Assembly: GCA_002811675.1 (NCBI GenBank)
Contig: PDIM01010326.1
Span: forward strand, 1 to 64,000
Source: Ichthyosporea sp. XGB-2017a
Lineage: Eukaryota; Opisthokonta; Ichthyosporea
DNA length: 64,000 nucleotides
Direction: 5' to 3'
Part shown: piece by piece, positions 44,917 through 56,029 of the stretch
Layout: every line of letters begins with the position of its first letter
Position numbering within the stretch: the stretch's first letter is position 1
The notes under the pieces: generated by a model
The model's input: only the letters and a program-made list of their open reading frames with translations
What the model was told of the DNA's origin: nothing
Databases searched by the model: none
Made by a program: the position numbers and the translations under genes

Positions 44917-45685
44917 GATTTGGGCCAGAGTAAATTAAAAGCTCGATTACGTGAGACACTAGGACAGTAACAAGCGCGCGCATAAGTAACTTTGGAACAA
45001 TCCCAGTGAAGGATATCACAATGTCTGTTATTGGGGTTTCTCCTTGGCCACTGGTTGGTTTGATTCACGACTCACAGTAAATCATAAAAAGAGGCTAAAG
45101 GAGTCTGAGAGAGTGAATCTGAAATAAAAAGAGGTCAAGTGTGAACGTGGGGCACAATAAAATTTCCAAGGAAAAATTTCACATTTTGGCCTTTGGGGGA
45201 GTGGGCTCAGTGCCGAGTCAGTGGGGACCTATCACCTAAGGACTATAACTTATAAGGTGTCATAAATTCCAACTTAACCTTTAGGGGAGACATTAATCGA
45301 GCGAGCTTGCGAGCGATTCCTCCTTACTGATGGACAATTTAAATACACTTTTAGGGCGTCCTCTGATTGGCTCCTGGAATTTGCCCTACTATCTATAACC
45401 CTAAAGAAGAAAATGGCGAGCGAGCCGACCTTTAGGTCATTGCAATTTTGATTCAGGTTTCAATCCTCAAGTTTCAACCCTCTTGATACTGTACTGTGTT
45501 CGTGTTAGGAAGCCGTTGCCTTGCTTCATCCTTCGTTTATTCTTCACAGTGTTACAAAACCCATTCAAGATACTCGAATATTTCACACCATCATTCAGTT
45601 TTTATTTAAAATACATCCAATAACAAAAGACCATAAGAAACACCGATCTCTCTTATATATCGTTCAAGTCAATACAATTGCCCCT
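44917..45685. other. Spacer between tandem V-ATPase subunit a genes
   Basis: A 770-bp stretch that must carry the promoter of the TAG-interrupted copy and the 3' UTR of the intact copy. Repeated GCGAG-type strings occur around 45300-45425, and an ATTGG box near 45370. There is no supported ORF; frames here are remnants of composition. Confidence 0.45.
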
Positions 45686-48199
45686 CTATTCGGAGTTCAG
45701 ATCAGCAAGAATACGATTGAAGCTGAAGGGAACGAAGAGATAGCCAGTACCTCCATAGAATTTGTTTTGAAATTCAACCCAATGAAGACGAAGGGCGTGC
45801 AAAAATGCAGACATACCTTCCATCAACAAAAGAACAGCAATTGACAACACAGCCCAAACAAAAAACGCGGGCACCAAGATAGCTGGCCCTCCATTAAGAC
45901 CTTGGGTCAAAATCATATCCCACAAAACTTCAGAAAGCTGGGCATGGGCAAGAGACAAAGCCCACAAACGCAAGTAAGAGGCGGTGTTTGAAATTGCACC
46001 AAGGCAAAACTCAATAGTATGAATACTTTGGTGGACCATAATATCCCCAAAGTCAAACTCTTCATCATCATGCCCTCCTTCAATAACTCCACCACTATTT
46101 TCTCCAGCCGGAAGCAAGCCAGTGTCAGACGCCAAAGAGGATGTAGAAGCTGCTCTTGAACGACGACGAGGTCTGTTCTCACTCTTTGATTCGTGTTGTT
46201 TCTTCAAGTAGAATGGTTTTATCAACAGCATCCATGGAACACAAACAAGGGCAATAAGAACGAGAGTACACTGAACAAAAGCTTGTCCACTGAAGAGCTG
46301 GTCTTGGGGATTAACGGTACCATATGCTAAAAACATATTGATAAGAGTAAGCAAAAGTCCAGGGAATCGAACAATGCTTTCTTCTGCAACAATCCACCAG
46401 TTAGTGCACCACTTATACACAATCATTATACTCAAATAACCAAAGATGGACTGCAAGAAAATCATTTGGGGAACAAATTCTGCCCAAACGTTCAAAGGCT
46501 TTTTGAAGTAGCGATGATTGTACAGAGACAGAACAACACCAAAACTCATTTGCATGACACCAAGAATAACAGCTGACTTCATCTTATATGAATTAGTAAA
46601 TGTCAGCTTGTTATCCGCGATGTTCCACATTGGATCAATACCAAATGGATAGGGAGTTCCACTAAAGCTAGCAGTGGGTGACAAATGGATACTTTCTCCA
46701 GCTTCTTCCTCAGGTGGCAGGGTCCAGCTAGATCCAAATAAATCTAAAGGCTTTGAAAAGGTATCATTGTAAATCATACCAGTGTACATAGAAAATATAC
46801 CCATCAAAAAGATAATGTATCGTCCTCCAAACACAGTGTCGAACATCTCTCCTCCATTTCTGTAGTTCATTAGCTGCTTTTCCTTGATCAGCATGGCCGC
46901 TGCCGCCAACGTCATCAAGAAACCGTGTCCAAAATCACCAAACATAACTGCGAACAGAAATGGAAAGGTGATGACCGTAAAGGGACCAGGGTTGCACTCG
47001 CGGTAGTCTGCAACACCATAGGCATCAATAATATTCTGGAAACCAGCAGTGAACTTATTTGTCTTGTGAAAAGTCGGTGGAGACGAAAAGGTTGTCATGC
47101 GGTTCAGAATTGAGGGAACCGAGGACCCGGAGCGTTCCGCAGCTCTTCCAAGAGCATATTGAACGTCATTTATGCTTTTCACAGGGCACCAAGCTTCAGC
47201 AATAAGACACTTGTGAGTAACATCAAAGTTGAACATATTTAGTGCGTGATATGTCGACTTTGTTTTAGTAACTTGAACAGTCCAGGAAGGCAAAGAAAGA
47301 GCGGCATTCGAAAGAACGCGTCTTCGGTGTTCACTGGTTTTGTGAAGAACAGATTGAAGATCATCAATTCTTGTCATGACTTGAAGGGCCAAATCACGTC
47401 GCTCATTAGTGCTCTCAGGGCAAGGGTATACAGTTGCTCCAAAGCCCTCACAAATTCGCTTTACTTTGTTCTGCAAGGTTTCACCTTGATAGAAGATAAC
47501 AAAAACATTCTTCAAAGAAGGTTCACCAGTAGAGGGGTCATGAAGAGCTTGTTCAATATGCGCCTGTCTCATAAAGACATTTCCATGACAGGCTCTCCAC
47601 AACAAGCGCTCAAAGCCGGCAACCTTTTCACGAGCAATCACACCGGCGGTAAAGCCAAGCTTGGCGACTCTATTGCGATCACCTCCAGTTTCAATATCCT
47701 CATTATACCCAAGCATAGGAGTTCTATCATCGATAGGTTGATCTTGAAACGAGCGGCGCCCAGCTTCCTCGAAAAAGATTGCTGTCTTTTTAAGTATTTG
47801 TCTCAACTCTGTAAGCTCAAGAAAATTGCGCTGGAGCATCTCTTCGTTGCTATTCAAGCCTTTAAGTTCCTTTTCCAATTCTTCAAAACGAATTTCCAAC
47901 TCATCCATTTCGTTAACATTGGGTGCTCTAATACTACTTTCTTCATCGGCAGTCAGAACGTCCATCGGAAGTTCGGATTTAACAATCTGTTTGCTAAAAA
48001 AACGAAGCTTGCGCTCCATTTCTTCACAACGTTTTACTTCCTTAACAAAAGTACGCTGGAAAGCATTCACCTCTGCATTCAGATCATTAAACTGGAGCAA
48101 TCCCAACTCACCCAACTCCGTTACGGTATCATAGGCTGCTTCAGATTGAATGAAGAGCTGCACAAGGCACATCTCTTCCGAACGAAAAAGTGATCCCAT
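45686..48199 (-). CDS. V-type proton ATPase subunit a (Vph1/ATP6V0A)
   Basis: A single exon of 837 residues, a normal length for the family. Subunit a is the membrane stator of the V0 sector and carries the half-channels for protons entering vacuoles, lysosomes or other acidic organelles. The N-terminal cytosolic half starts MGSLFRSEEMCLVQLFIQSE and contains EVKRCEEMERKLRFF, ACHGNVFMRQ and PPTFHKTNKFTAGFQNI. The membrane half has YRECNPGPFTVITFPFLFAV, MFGDFGHGFLMT, FGIDPMWNIADNKLTFTNS, HQSIHTIEFCLGAISNTASY and LHALRLHWVEFQNKFY, whose Arg is the essential proton-transfer residue. It stops at TAG (45688-45686), where the family normally ends. The neighbouring copy in the same direction shows tandem duplication. 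Confidence 0.96.
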   Translation of the reverse strand: MGSLFRSEEMCLVQLFIQSEAAYDTVTELGELGLLQFNDLNAEVNAFQRTFVKEVKRCEEMERKLRFFSKQIVKSELPMDVLTADEESSIRAPNVNEMDELEIRFEELEKELKGLNSNEEMLQRNFLELTELRQILKKTAIFFEEAGRRSFQDQPIDDRTPMLGYNEDIETGGDRNRVAKLGFTAGVIAREKVAGFERLLWRACHGNVFMRQAHIEQALHDPSTGEPSLKNVFVIFYQGETLQNKVKRICEGFGATVYPCPESTNERRDLALQVMTRIDDLQSVLHKTSEHRRRVLSNAALSLPSWTVQVTKTKSTYHALNMFNFDVTHKCLIAEAWCPVKSINDVQYALGRAAERSGSSVPSILNRMTTFSSPPTFHKTNKFTAGFQNIIDAYGVADYRECNPGPFTVITFPFLFAVMFGDFGHGFLMTLAAAAMLIKEKQLMNYRNGGEMFDTVFGGRYIIFLMGIFSMYTGMIYNDTFSKPLDLFGSSWTLPPEEEAGESIHLSPTASFSGTPYPFGIDPMWNIADNKLTFTNSYKMKSAVILGVMQMSFGVVLSLYNHRYFKKPLNVWAEFVPQMIFLQSIFGYLSIMIVYKWCTNWWIVAEESIVRFPGLLLTLINMFLAYGTVNPQDQLFSGQAFVQCTLVLIALVCVPWMLLIKPFYLKKQHESKSENRPRRRSRAASTSSLASDTGLLPAGENSGGVIEGGHDDEEFDFGDIMVHQSIHTIEFCLGAISNTASYLRLWALSLAHAQLSEVLWDMILTQGLNGGPAILVPAFFVWAVLSIAVLLLMEGMSAFLHALRLHWVEFQNKFYGGTGYLFVPFSFNRILADLNSE

Positions 48200-49039
48200 C
48201 TTTACTCACTTTGTCTTTCCTTCTATTACTCTTGTCTACAATATGTACACCTGCAATAGCTCTACTGATCCCCACTCCACAAACAGGAACAGATCTTTGT
48301 TTTGGACCAGGCGAGAAATAATGACAATACTTGTTCTCTCCCTGGCCTGTCTGGCCTTCATAGAGTGTAATTGAATGCCCAGGTGTACCACGATTCTCAT
48401 ACAAAATACTAACTATGGACCCGCCCATAATAACGCCCCCACAGTAATATTTCCCCATACAGCCAGAATACGCCCCCAATGCCCTGGCACGTGGTCACAA
48501 CCCTTAACCCCCTCATCCTTTATCTATCATCCCTAACCCTGGTCTACCTCTTCGTCACTCAGGGCCCAGGGGCCTTTGTGTTGGTTTGGACTGGCTCTGA
48601 CTGGCGGGGGCTGCTGCTTCGGCCTCCTCCAGCAGTGTTGTTTCACGTCCACTGCTCCACAGCTATAGCTATCAACCCATTCCTGATAACAGTGATCCAG
48701 ACTATTATCTAACTCACTCTGCCTCAATCCTGGTTATAGCCCACTCCACCAATTCAGCTCAGCCCAGCCGTACCCAGCCCAGAGTTGATATCATTCCTCA
48801 AAATAGGCAGGCGTCAAACTCCAGACACTGGTGAATACGCCACTCGTTTGCAAAGAGTGCCAGACAAAGTACAAACACACGCTACTTAAAGGAGATTTGA
48901 AGGACCGGACAGTCTTCTGAGAGGAGTGGCCTTTACTTCCTTTAATAATTGGTGCTTGCCCTCAAATTGTTTTAGGTCATATTATTTTTTAAATCCCAAA
49001 CAATATTGTTGTACATCTTTTTTTTCTCGGACATCTAAA
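48200..49039. promoter_or_regulatory. Divergent promoter of V-ATPase subunit a and the glycosyltransferase-like gene
   Basis: An 840-bp spacer between start codons pointing apart. It contains AACCCTTAACCCCC (about 48499-48512) and an exact CCCTAACCCT at 48531-48540. No TATAAA box is obvious. Open frames within it lack support. Confidence 0.5.
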
Positions 49040-51217
49040 ATGCTTCATCAAGAACAGGGTAATGACAGTCAAGCGAACAAGGTAAGGATGCACTCATCAC
49101 GAGCTCATCGTCGAAGTGCTTCAAGTTCAGGGATGCGACAAACTAGCACTCATTTGGAAATGGGAGAAGACGAGGCGCAACGGTTATTTGCTCGCGGTGG
49201 GCGTCGCGCATCTGGGGATGATGCGTCTTCTTTGTATGGAGTAGGAGGTGGGGGAAACAAGAAAACGAACATCCCAAGTAAGGGACCATTCATGGCGGAA
49301 GTTCTGAAATATATACGCCATATTAATTTCAATAATGTGCTGGCCTTGTTGTTACTTTTGGCACTGGCATTGATTTTTCTCAATATGTCCAACAGTGGCA
49401 AGCGGCGCCAAACAATGGCCGATGGGAGGGATGTTTTGGTCCCGTATGGAGAACTAAAGCCATTCCCAAAAATGACCTATTCTAAGGATGCAGATTATTT
49501 GCCAAGCAATGTGCTGACAATATTTTCCATTCTTCGTCAACTTCACCCATCTTCGACGGATAAAAACCATGTTTCAGAGAAGTACAATGAGGGGCTTGGC
49601 TATATATCAACTGTAAATGCCGTGCGCAGCTGGCTCTCGCTTGGTAAACCGGTTTCAGTTGTTTTGTTTGGGGATCAAACGTCCTGTAATCATGTTGTTT
49701 CTAGTGTTCTGGTAACTATACCATCGGACCGCCGAAAGTATGTTCGATGTGTGGATATTCCGTGCTTTGACGCAAAATATGGAGCTCCTATGTACAGCTG
49801 TATTTTTGCTAAAGCAAAAGAATTGGCCTTAGGCAAAACAGAATTTATTATGTATTCAAATTCTGATATTATATACACAGACGATTTGTTACACACTATC
49901 AACAGAGTGTCTATTCAGTTCAGCGAGAAGCTCTTAATGATCGGCTCGCGACAGGACTTTGATTTTTGGCATTATCTTGATGTAATGAAAAGTAACTGGC
50001 AGGAATCTATCAGGAATATTGCTTTGAACATGGGAGTGGAGCATAACTACTTTGGAATCGACTACTTTCTCTTTCGAACAAAATTTTTCCCCGAAATGCC
50101 TGATTTTCTTGTTGGCCGAATTCGATGGGATAATTGGCTTGTAGCAACACGCATTAAAACTAAAGGGTTTGCAACAGTCGACTCTAGCAATGCTGTTTTA
50201 GCTCTTCACCAAAACCACGTACATTCATATGCCAGTCACAATAGACCAGGTCGTGAAGTGAATGAGAAAATTATGGGGTCAGTAGATTATAATCTAGGGC
50301 ATATTCAAAGAACATATTATGTAATTGAGCGAGTGTGGAAGAAAGATGAAGCAATTGGTAGATTTGGCCACCATCGAAACATTCTTGATTGCAGTGAAGA
50401 GAATCCGAGCGTGTTTGAACATTGCAAAATTGAAAGGCGTCCTCAGGATCTTTCGGTAATGCTTTGGAAACATGCGGTTAAAAAGAATGTGGTGGTTTTG
50501 TCAAACTCATGCACCGACGAAAACGTCGTCAATGAATGGGTGGCATCTGTAAAAAAAGCAAAGATTTCAAATTACTTTATTCAGTGTTATAATGAGCATG
50601 CATTTCGAGAGCTTTTGCTGAATACAAATCTCCCAGTCATGTACATAAGTCCTCAAGAAATCATTAAGGGGAGACGGATTGCGCCATATCCAAATCCAAC
50701 CCCAGCAGGGGAAATGATATTGCGTCTTTTTCTTATTAAAGAGATTGTGAAGCGAACTCACTTTGTTTTGTCAGTTACAGCTGATGTGGTTGTTAACGGG
50801 GCGCTTATATTGGAGCTTGGGGAGGTTAGCCATGATTTGGGTATGGTTGGGGCAAACAAAGAAAAAACGACTTTGGCGAATGCTAGTTTTAGCACCAACG
50901 TTCTTTATGTTAAACCTTCTACGGAAACTCTTTCTCTGTTTGAAATGGCATTCAAAGACATCGAAGAACTTTATGCTGGAGAGCATCCTTTTGCTAATAA
51001 CGCAAAGGAGGACCCAGAGAATACTATTCATAACGCACCCAATCGTCCGGCTAATGAAGAAAGTGTGTCGAAGAAGCTAGAGGAAAAGTTTAAAGGGCAT
51101 AAAACTGAAAAGCCCATTTCAGTTGTGCTTTTGGATAAAAGTTCCGTGTCTAATCCCTTAAAAGAAGTGGTAATGCCTTTTGATAAGTCGGGTGGGGAAG
51201 AACAGGAAAAGAAGTAA
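49040..51217 (+). CDS. Type II membrane glycosyltransferase-like protein with two GT-like halves
   Basis: A 725-residue single-exon protein from the first ATG (49040); the frame is open 38 codons upstream but starts with no ATG. A Ser/Arg-rich cytosolic segment leads to one membrane helix (about 98-117, NNVLALLLLLALALIFLNM), then a luminal part, the usual Golgi glycosyltransferase layout. Half one has TEFIMYSNSDIIYTDDLL, a GT-A DxD-like site, followed by KLLMIGSRQDFDFW and GIDYFLFRTKFF, and WDNWLV. Half two has VVVLSNSCTDENVVNEWV, PAGEMILRLFLIKEIV and NASFSTNVLYVKPSTETL, recalling nucleotide-diphospho-sugar transferases of the GT77 type. The DxD position there reads TADVVVN, so it may be inactive. 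Both assignments are by motif reading only. Role: probably glycan synthesis. Confidence 0.7.
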   Translation: MLHQEQGNDSQANKVRMHSSRAHRRSASSSGMRQTSTHLEMGEDEAQRLFARGGRRASGDDASSLYGVGGGGNKKTNIPSKGPFMAEVLKYIRHINFNNVLALLLLLALALIFLNMSNSGKRRQTMADGRDVLVPYGELKPFPKMTYSKDADYLPSNVLTIFSILRQLHPSSTDKNHVSEKYNEGLGYISTVNAVRSWLSLGKPVSVVLFGDQTSCNHVVSSVLVTIPSDRRKYVRCVDIPCFDAKYGAPMYSCIFAKAKELALGKTEFIMYSNSDIIYTDDLLHTINRVSIQFSEKLLMIGSRQDFDFWHYLDVMKSNWQESIRNIALNMGVEHNYFGIDYFLFRTKFFPEMPDFLVGRIRWDNWLVATRIKTKGFATVDSSNAVLALHQNHVHSYASHNRPGREVNEKIMGSVDYNLGHIQRTYYVIERVWKKDEAIGRFGHHRNILDCSEENPSVFEHCKIERRPQDLSVMLWKHAVKKNVVVLSNSCTDENVVNEWVASVKKAKISNYFIQCYNEHAFRELLLNTNLPVMYISPQEIIKGRRIAPYPNPTPAGEMILRLFLIKEIVKRTHFVLSVTADVVVNGALILELGEVSHDLGMVGANKEKTTLANASFSTNVLYVKPSTETLSLFEMAFKDIEELYAGEHPFANNAKEDPENTIHNAPNRPANEESVSKKLEEKFKGHKTEKPISVVLLDKSSVSNPLKEVVMPFDKSGGEEQEKK

Positions 51218-51645
51218 TGATAATTGGAACCGTGTATGTGGAAACAATAAAAGAATAAATACACATCATTGCTGCCCATGCGTCAAAGATATGCGACTTG
51301 CGTATTCCAACAAGGTCAGGCGTCAGCAAGGAGCTCCTTGAGGTCAGTGGAGGAAATATTGCCCAGCTAGAGTGGGGTGCAGACTGCAGTACTTAATAGT
51401 GAGTGTAACCCTACGCCAAGCGGTGTAATATTGGTGCTGGTTTGTGTGTTCACTGGCCACCGGCCACGGAGCTGCCGCTGTGTCTTCTTCCAAGGAGCTC
51501 TCCGTGGTTCTTCCCCCTTGTATAAATAAAACATAAAGCCCTGCCTCTGCTGGTGTTGTGATTGGAAGTTACGCTGCTCGTGAATCTGGAAGGTATAGAA
51601 TTTTGGGAAAGAGGAGAGCTGAGGCGAGATTGATTAACATATAAG
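51218..51645. other. Spacer before prefoldin 6
   Basis: About 430 bp with the GT gene's 3' end (AATAAA near 51247-51258) and the prefoldin promoter. It includes GTAACCCTA near 51406, a single telomere-like unit. No ORF is supported. Confidence 0.45.
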
Positions 51646-52177
51646 ATGGAACAGAAATTGCAGGAACAGGTGGCCAAGCTAAGAGAAGCACAAAAGGAGT
51701 ACCAGAAGTTGGTAGCTGCCAAAGAGCAGTACGGGAGGCAGCTGCATGAAAATGAAATGGTTCTAGAGGCGAGTGATGTTAACGGATCTGGGTGTTTGGC
51801 TTTGGGGGCAGTTAATAATAACACGTATGACTTTTGATTGTGTATGTCATGTTTGTATAGGAAATTAAATTAATGGAAGATGGGGATAAAGTATTCAAAC
51901 TCGTGGGGCCGGTTCTGGTGAAACAGGAAGTGAATGAGGCGTCTCAGAATGTTGAAAAGAGATTAGAATTCATAAATGGAGAGCTGTAAGTACTGTGACG
52001 AGGTTGGCTTTTTGGTTGGTATGTGTGTAAATACTTATGATATTGTGTTAACTGGACTATAGAAAGCGACTTGAAAAACAAATGGCCGATTCTGAATCCC
52101 AGCAGGAAACTCTGCGTGAAGATATTACAAAGATTCAACAGAAGTATCAGGCCCAGATGCAAAAAGCATCTGCTTAA
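51646..52177 (+). CDS. PFDN6: Prefoldin subunit 6
   Basis: Three exons, 51646-51768, 51861-51985 and 52063-52177, encode 120 residues, close to the ~129 of human PFDN6. Prefoldin is a hexameric chaperone that passes unfolded actin and tubulin to the CCT chaperonin. Subunit 6 is a beta-type subunit with two coiled helices joined by a beta hairpin. The core FKLVGPVLVKQEVNEA, followed by KRLEFINGEL and KRLEKQMADSE, matches PFDN6 in order. The first intron begins GCGAGT rather than GT. Only this junction aligns 24 residues around ENEMVLEEIKLMEDGDKVFKL without a gap to the human protein; GT donors nearby give stops or a deletion. The second intron is GTAAGT...TAG. Confidence 0.9.
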
Positions 52178-52535
52178 GTATGCTCGTGTGTTGCAGATAT
52201 GTATGCATTGAAGTCTAATGTACATATCTTTGCTATGGCTGATCTTCATTGCACACCTTTGCGTCATTGAATTTGTTTTCTTTTACTCTCTACAAACAAA
52301 TCCCCTCTCATTTCCCTCTTTTTCGAAGAACGGTGACCGAAACGCACACTGTCTGTGTTGTTACACATTGTCTTAATTTATTAATATAATATATTTCCTT
52401 TGGTAAATCCTATGCAGTTTACAAAGTGCAATCCTTGGGACCTGTAGACGAAACGTTTTCCTGCGGAAGTAAGACACACCATAACCGAGACAAACAACAG
52501 CATACGCAAGCACTTAAATAAAAACATTTCGTCCA
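52178..52535. other. Convergent 3' spacer of prefoldin 6 and Sla2/HIP1R
   Basis: A 358-bp tail-to-tail spacer. It is A/T-rich with a TTTATTAATATAATATAT tract near 52377-52394 that could hold polyadenylation signals for the minus-strand gene. No gene is seen. Confidence 0.45.
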
Positions 52536-55448
52536 CTAATCGGTATCTTGCTCGTGATAGTTCGCCTTGCGGAAAGACAGTAGTTTCTGGCGTTCTTTTG
52601 CAAGTTTGGTTTCCAATTCCAGCACCTTTGTCGACATTTCCATTTCCTTGCGTTTCGCCTGTATGTGCGAAAGATTGTCCAGCTTGACATCGTCTTTCGG
52701 CTCAACAAGCTCTGCACCTTCCTTTGCCACTCTAACCAAAGCCTTGGTAGCATCAGTAACAGCCCCAGCTGCAGTTTCCAAGTGCTCCTGGGTTTTACTA
52801 AATCTATCAGCTTTAACGCGAGCAGCGGCCACAAGCTGTGCAGTACTGGCAGCAATTTCACGCGACGCCACGATAAGCTCTTCCACCTTTTTCGTTCCAG
52901 AGACAAACCCATCCGCCGTTTCAACAAGCACACCTGCACCCCATCCTACAGCCTGTGCAGCTGAAATGAGCCCTTCTGTCCACCTACTATTCTTTTTGTA
53001 AAACTCAGTAGCAGAAGCACTTCCTTTTCCTTTTGCAACGACTTCCTTTTGAGAATCTGTGGCTTTTTCTATAAGTACTTGAATGCACTTCATCAAGCCC
53101 GAAGAAGCACCAAGAATACTTTCATTAACATCTAGTTTCACACCAGTATTTTCGCGTCTAGATTTCTCCATGAGTTCTTGAATCTGTTTAGCAGCATCCG
53201 CAATGGCCTGGGCAGCTGCTTCCATTTCATTTTCGAGCACATTTCCAAGCTGATCTTGATCAGGTACTTGCTTAGGAATAAGGTCATCGGTTAGCTTGGA
53301 GAATCCATCCAACGCCATTTTGAGTTTTGCAGATGATTTGGAAATGGACATACCCTTCTTCGCCATATCATCCCCTGGTGAACATTTGACCTTCTCTAAG
53401 TGATCCAGTGCGCCCTTACCTATCTTATTCAAAGCAGATATTATATCTTGCTCCACCTTTTCCTCATCAGTAAGTCTCGTGATTCCCTTGCCACCACTAA
53501 ATAAGTCTTGAACTGCGGCAGCAAGAAGAGTGGTATTTCCTAGAGTCTGAAACGAAAGCGCCCCCCCCGAATTATTGAAGAACGAAATAAAGTCAGTGGT
53601 CATCTTTTTGTTATGGCCCTGGGTGTGTCCGGTAGCATCAAGTACATTTTCAGCACTGGCATTCATATTTCCAGCAAACCCTTTGCTATTAAGCTCGGTG
53701 ATGGATTCCGAAATCATTTTTTTCGCTTCGTCCACTGCCTGATTAATCATATCCCGCTTCGCATTCAGTTTTTCCTCTTCCAACTTCTGCGCTTCCAACT
53801 TCGCAGCTTCTTGCGCCTCTAGCTCTTTCTTTAGTTTCCCTTCAAATACTTTCTTTTGGGCATCCAGGGCTTTCTTTAGATTTTCAAACTCGCTACGGTA
53901 CTTTGCCAGTTCTACACCTTCTTCATTACTCTTCATATCCTGTGCCTTTTTCAAATCCAATGCCATGGCCTGAAACTTTGCTTTTTCAGTTTCCAAAAAC
54001 TGGATCTTTTCTTGTGCTGCCAGGTTCGAGTGCTCAAACTCCATTCTCAGCTCCTCTACTTCTTGCTTTGACTTTGCATCACCTCCCGCTGATTGCTTCA
54101 ACAAAGCAAGATGTTTGTCTCTCAAATCTGAGTACATCTTAAACATTTTTGCGTGCTTATCTTCTGCAGTAGACGCCTTTTGCAATTTCTCCTGTAAATC
54201 CCTAATTTCTGCTTCCTTTTGGGCGAGACTGCCCTCATCAGATTTGCTTCTCTCAAGTTCGCCATACAAATCTCGTAGACGCTAACGTTTAAAAAAGAAG
54301 AAACAACAATAAACAATATTGCATCAGCCAAACATTCAAACCAAAAAAAATCATGTGTTCAAACTCCTTAAACATACCTGTTTCAGCATTTCAATAGTAG
54401 CATAATCTTCCATATGCTGTATTTTTAAGGCTTCCAGGGCCTGTTTTAGTTCCTCAATAATTCGATAAAGTTCTGCAATCAAGCGATCCTTTTCTGCCTC
54501 CGTATCATCTTTAAACTGAACTTGATCCGGAAGGGCAGCAAAGTTTTCGTCAAATATTTGTGGAAAAGTGTTTGTCTCCTTTGGTCGTGGGGGAAGATTT
54601 GGGGGCTGTTGAACACCGCCCATTTGAAGAAAATCAGGAGGATTGTCCGGAAGCTGAGGAACGCGAGTTAAGGATGAAACATATTTCAAATTTGAGGAAT
54701 CAAAATAAAATCTTTTCAACATATAAAACTGCCTGTTAAATTCTTCACGGTGTGCTGCCAAATTCGCTGGGTTCATGCACCGATGAAGTCTAATCAGAAT
54801 ATCCACTACGATACGATACAAATCGCCTGATTCATTAATTAAAGGGACCAGAGCAGACGTGCGGCATTCCAACTGACTAGTCGTGAGGTTTGAATTCACC
54901 ATGGAAAATATAATCTTCTGGAACTTATCAATGGCATCCTGCATCCCAAAAATAGCAGTGACCAGATGATATCCAGTTTCGTTATCAGACGCGGCTTTTG
55001 TTTTAAGATATTCATCAAAGTCCAAATTGCCTGCCTGCTCGGGGTTATTCAGATGAAACTGAATCTTGTAGTTGATAAAGTCAATATACCCTGAAATAAG
55101 AAGTGCATATTCTGATCTGCGCTGCTGCCATATTTGTGCTAGTCCAGAGAGCTCCCCTTTGCGCTGATCCGAGTCTACAATGACATTGGGATGTCCATCA
55201 TGAAGCAGCGAATGGACAGTAATTAAAGCCTTCCAGCACATTACCTGATGTGTGCCCAGGGGAAGTTTTCTCAAAGAATCCCAAAAGATCTGACCCCCAA
55301 AATGCGTCCATGTCGTAATCACAGCACTTCGAATGTGCTTCGGCTTCGGAGCAACCTCTTCCTTGTTACAGGCTTTCGAAAGCGCTTGATCCTGCTGTTT
55401 TTCAAATTTCTCCCGGTCTTTCGACCCATACTTCGGTCTAAACGACAT
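52536..55448 (-). CDS. Sla2/HIP1R-type endocytic adaptor (ANTH, coiled coil, THATCH)
   Basis: Two exons, 55448-54378 and 54281-52536 (intron GTATGT...TAG), encode 938 residues from the first true ATG. The protein links clathrin-coated pits to actin. The N-terminal ANTH domain (about 20-290) starts DQALSKACNKEEVAPKPKH and has IRSAVITTW and the WKALITVHSLLHDGHPNV block typical of Sla2/HIP1R/CALM relatives, with basic residues for PIP2 binding. A Pro-rich linker (PPNLPPRPKE) and a long coiled coil (about 320-540) follow. The C-terminal THATCH or I/LWEQ actin-binding module has the STAQLVAAARVKADRFS segment and the late coiled helix. The order and length match Sla2/HIP1R (~970-1070 residues). It ends at TAG. 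It is divergent from the ABCB7 gene. Confidence 0.93.
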
Positions 55449-56029
55449 GTTGCTATATTTCAATTGTCAACGTCCCTATACTTCTTTTCTTTCTTTCTCT
55501 CTCAATAAATACACCAAAGAACAAAGGAGCAAAAGGAGCAATAGAAATCACACAAAATAAATAAAATCCAGCTATAAGCCACAGCTAGCTGCCTGTTATC
55601 TATTAATTACAATAAACCACACAATCATGGGAGTAATCATAAACCAAACAAATATCATAGCGACGTACACGCGTAGGTGGAGGATCCGAAGAAGCTGGGG
55701 GTTATTAGGGGAAGCTATATATAGCAGCTAGCCCTGCCCTTCGGTACCTTATGATAGACTCCAGCTGATCCTATGACAAGGGCCATTATCAAGAGGAAGA
55801 AGAAGAGGGGAACAAACAAAGGATTAACAAAGAACCACCCCTGCAGGCTATGATCCTTGTCCACACAAGTGTACTCCAACACAGTCATACACACTTACTT
55901 CTAATAGATACTGCGATATCACAAAGCATCTCTACTACAGCCCGGCTGGTGTTATTGTTCACCGCCATCATTTTGTTCCCGACAATTTGGTTCACGTAAA
56001 ATTTGTGCTCGTTAAGCAGCTTCATAATC
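55449..56029. promoter_or_regulatory. Divergent promoter of Sla2/HIP1R and ABCB7
   Basis: A 580-bp spacer between start codons pointing apart. AGCTAGCT-type short palindromes and a TATATATAG tract (about 55716) are present, but no telomere-like decamer. Nothing else is recognised. Confidence 0.45.

Noticed and set aside
47246-48193. Long plus-strand frame antisense to the V-ATPase gene
   Set aside because: It is the complement of conserved V-ATPase codons and has no motif or start context of its own.
42364-48199. Reassigned TAG (glutamine) code
   Set aside because: TAG terminates RRP40, the intact V-ATPase subunit a and Sla2/HIP1R at their family-typical ends.
21043-55586. Recurring CCACAGCT in spacers (21043, 21536, 25549, 48657, 55579)
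   Set aside because: Five hits against about two expected on both strands is too weak without a genome-wide test.
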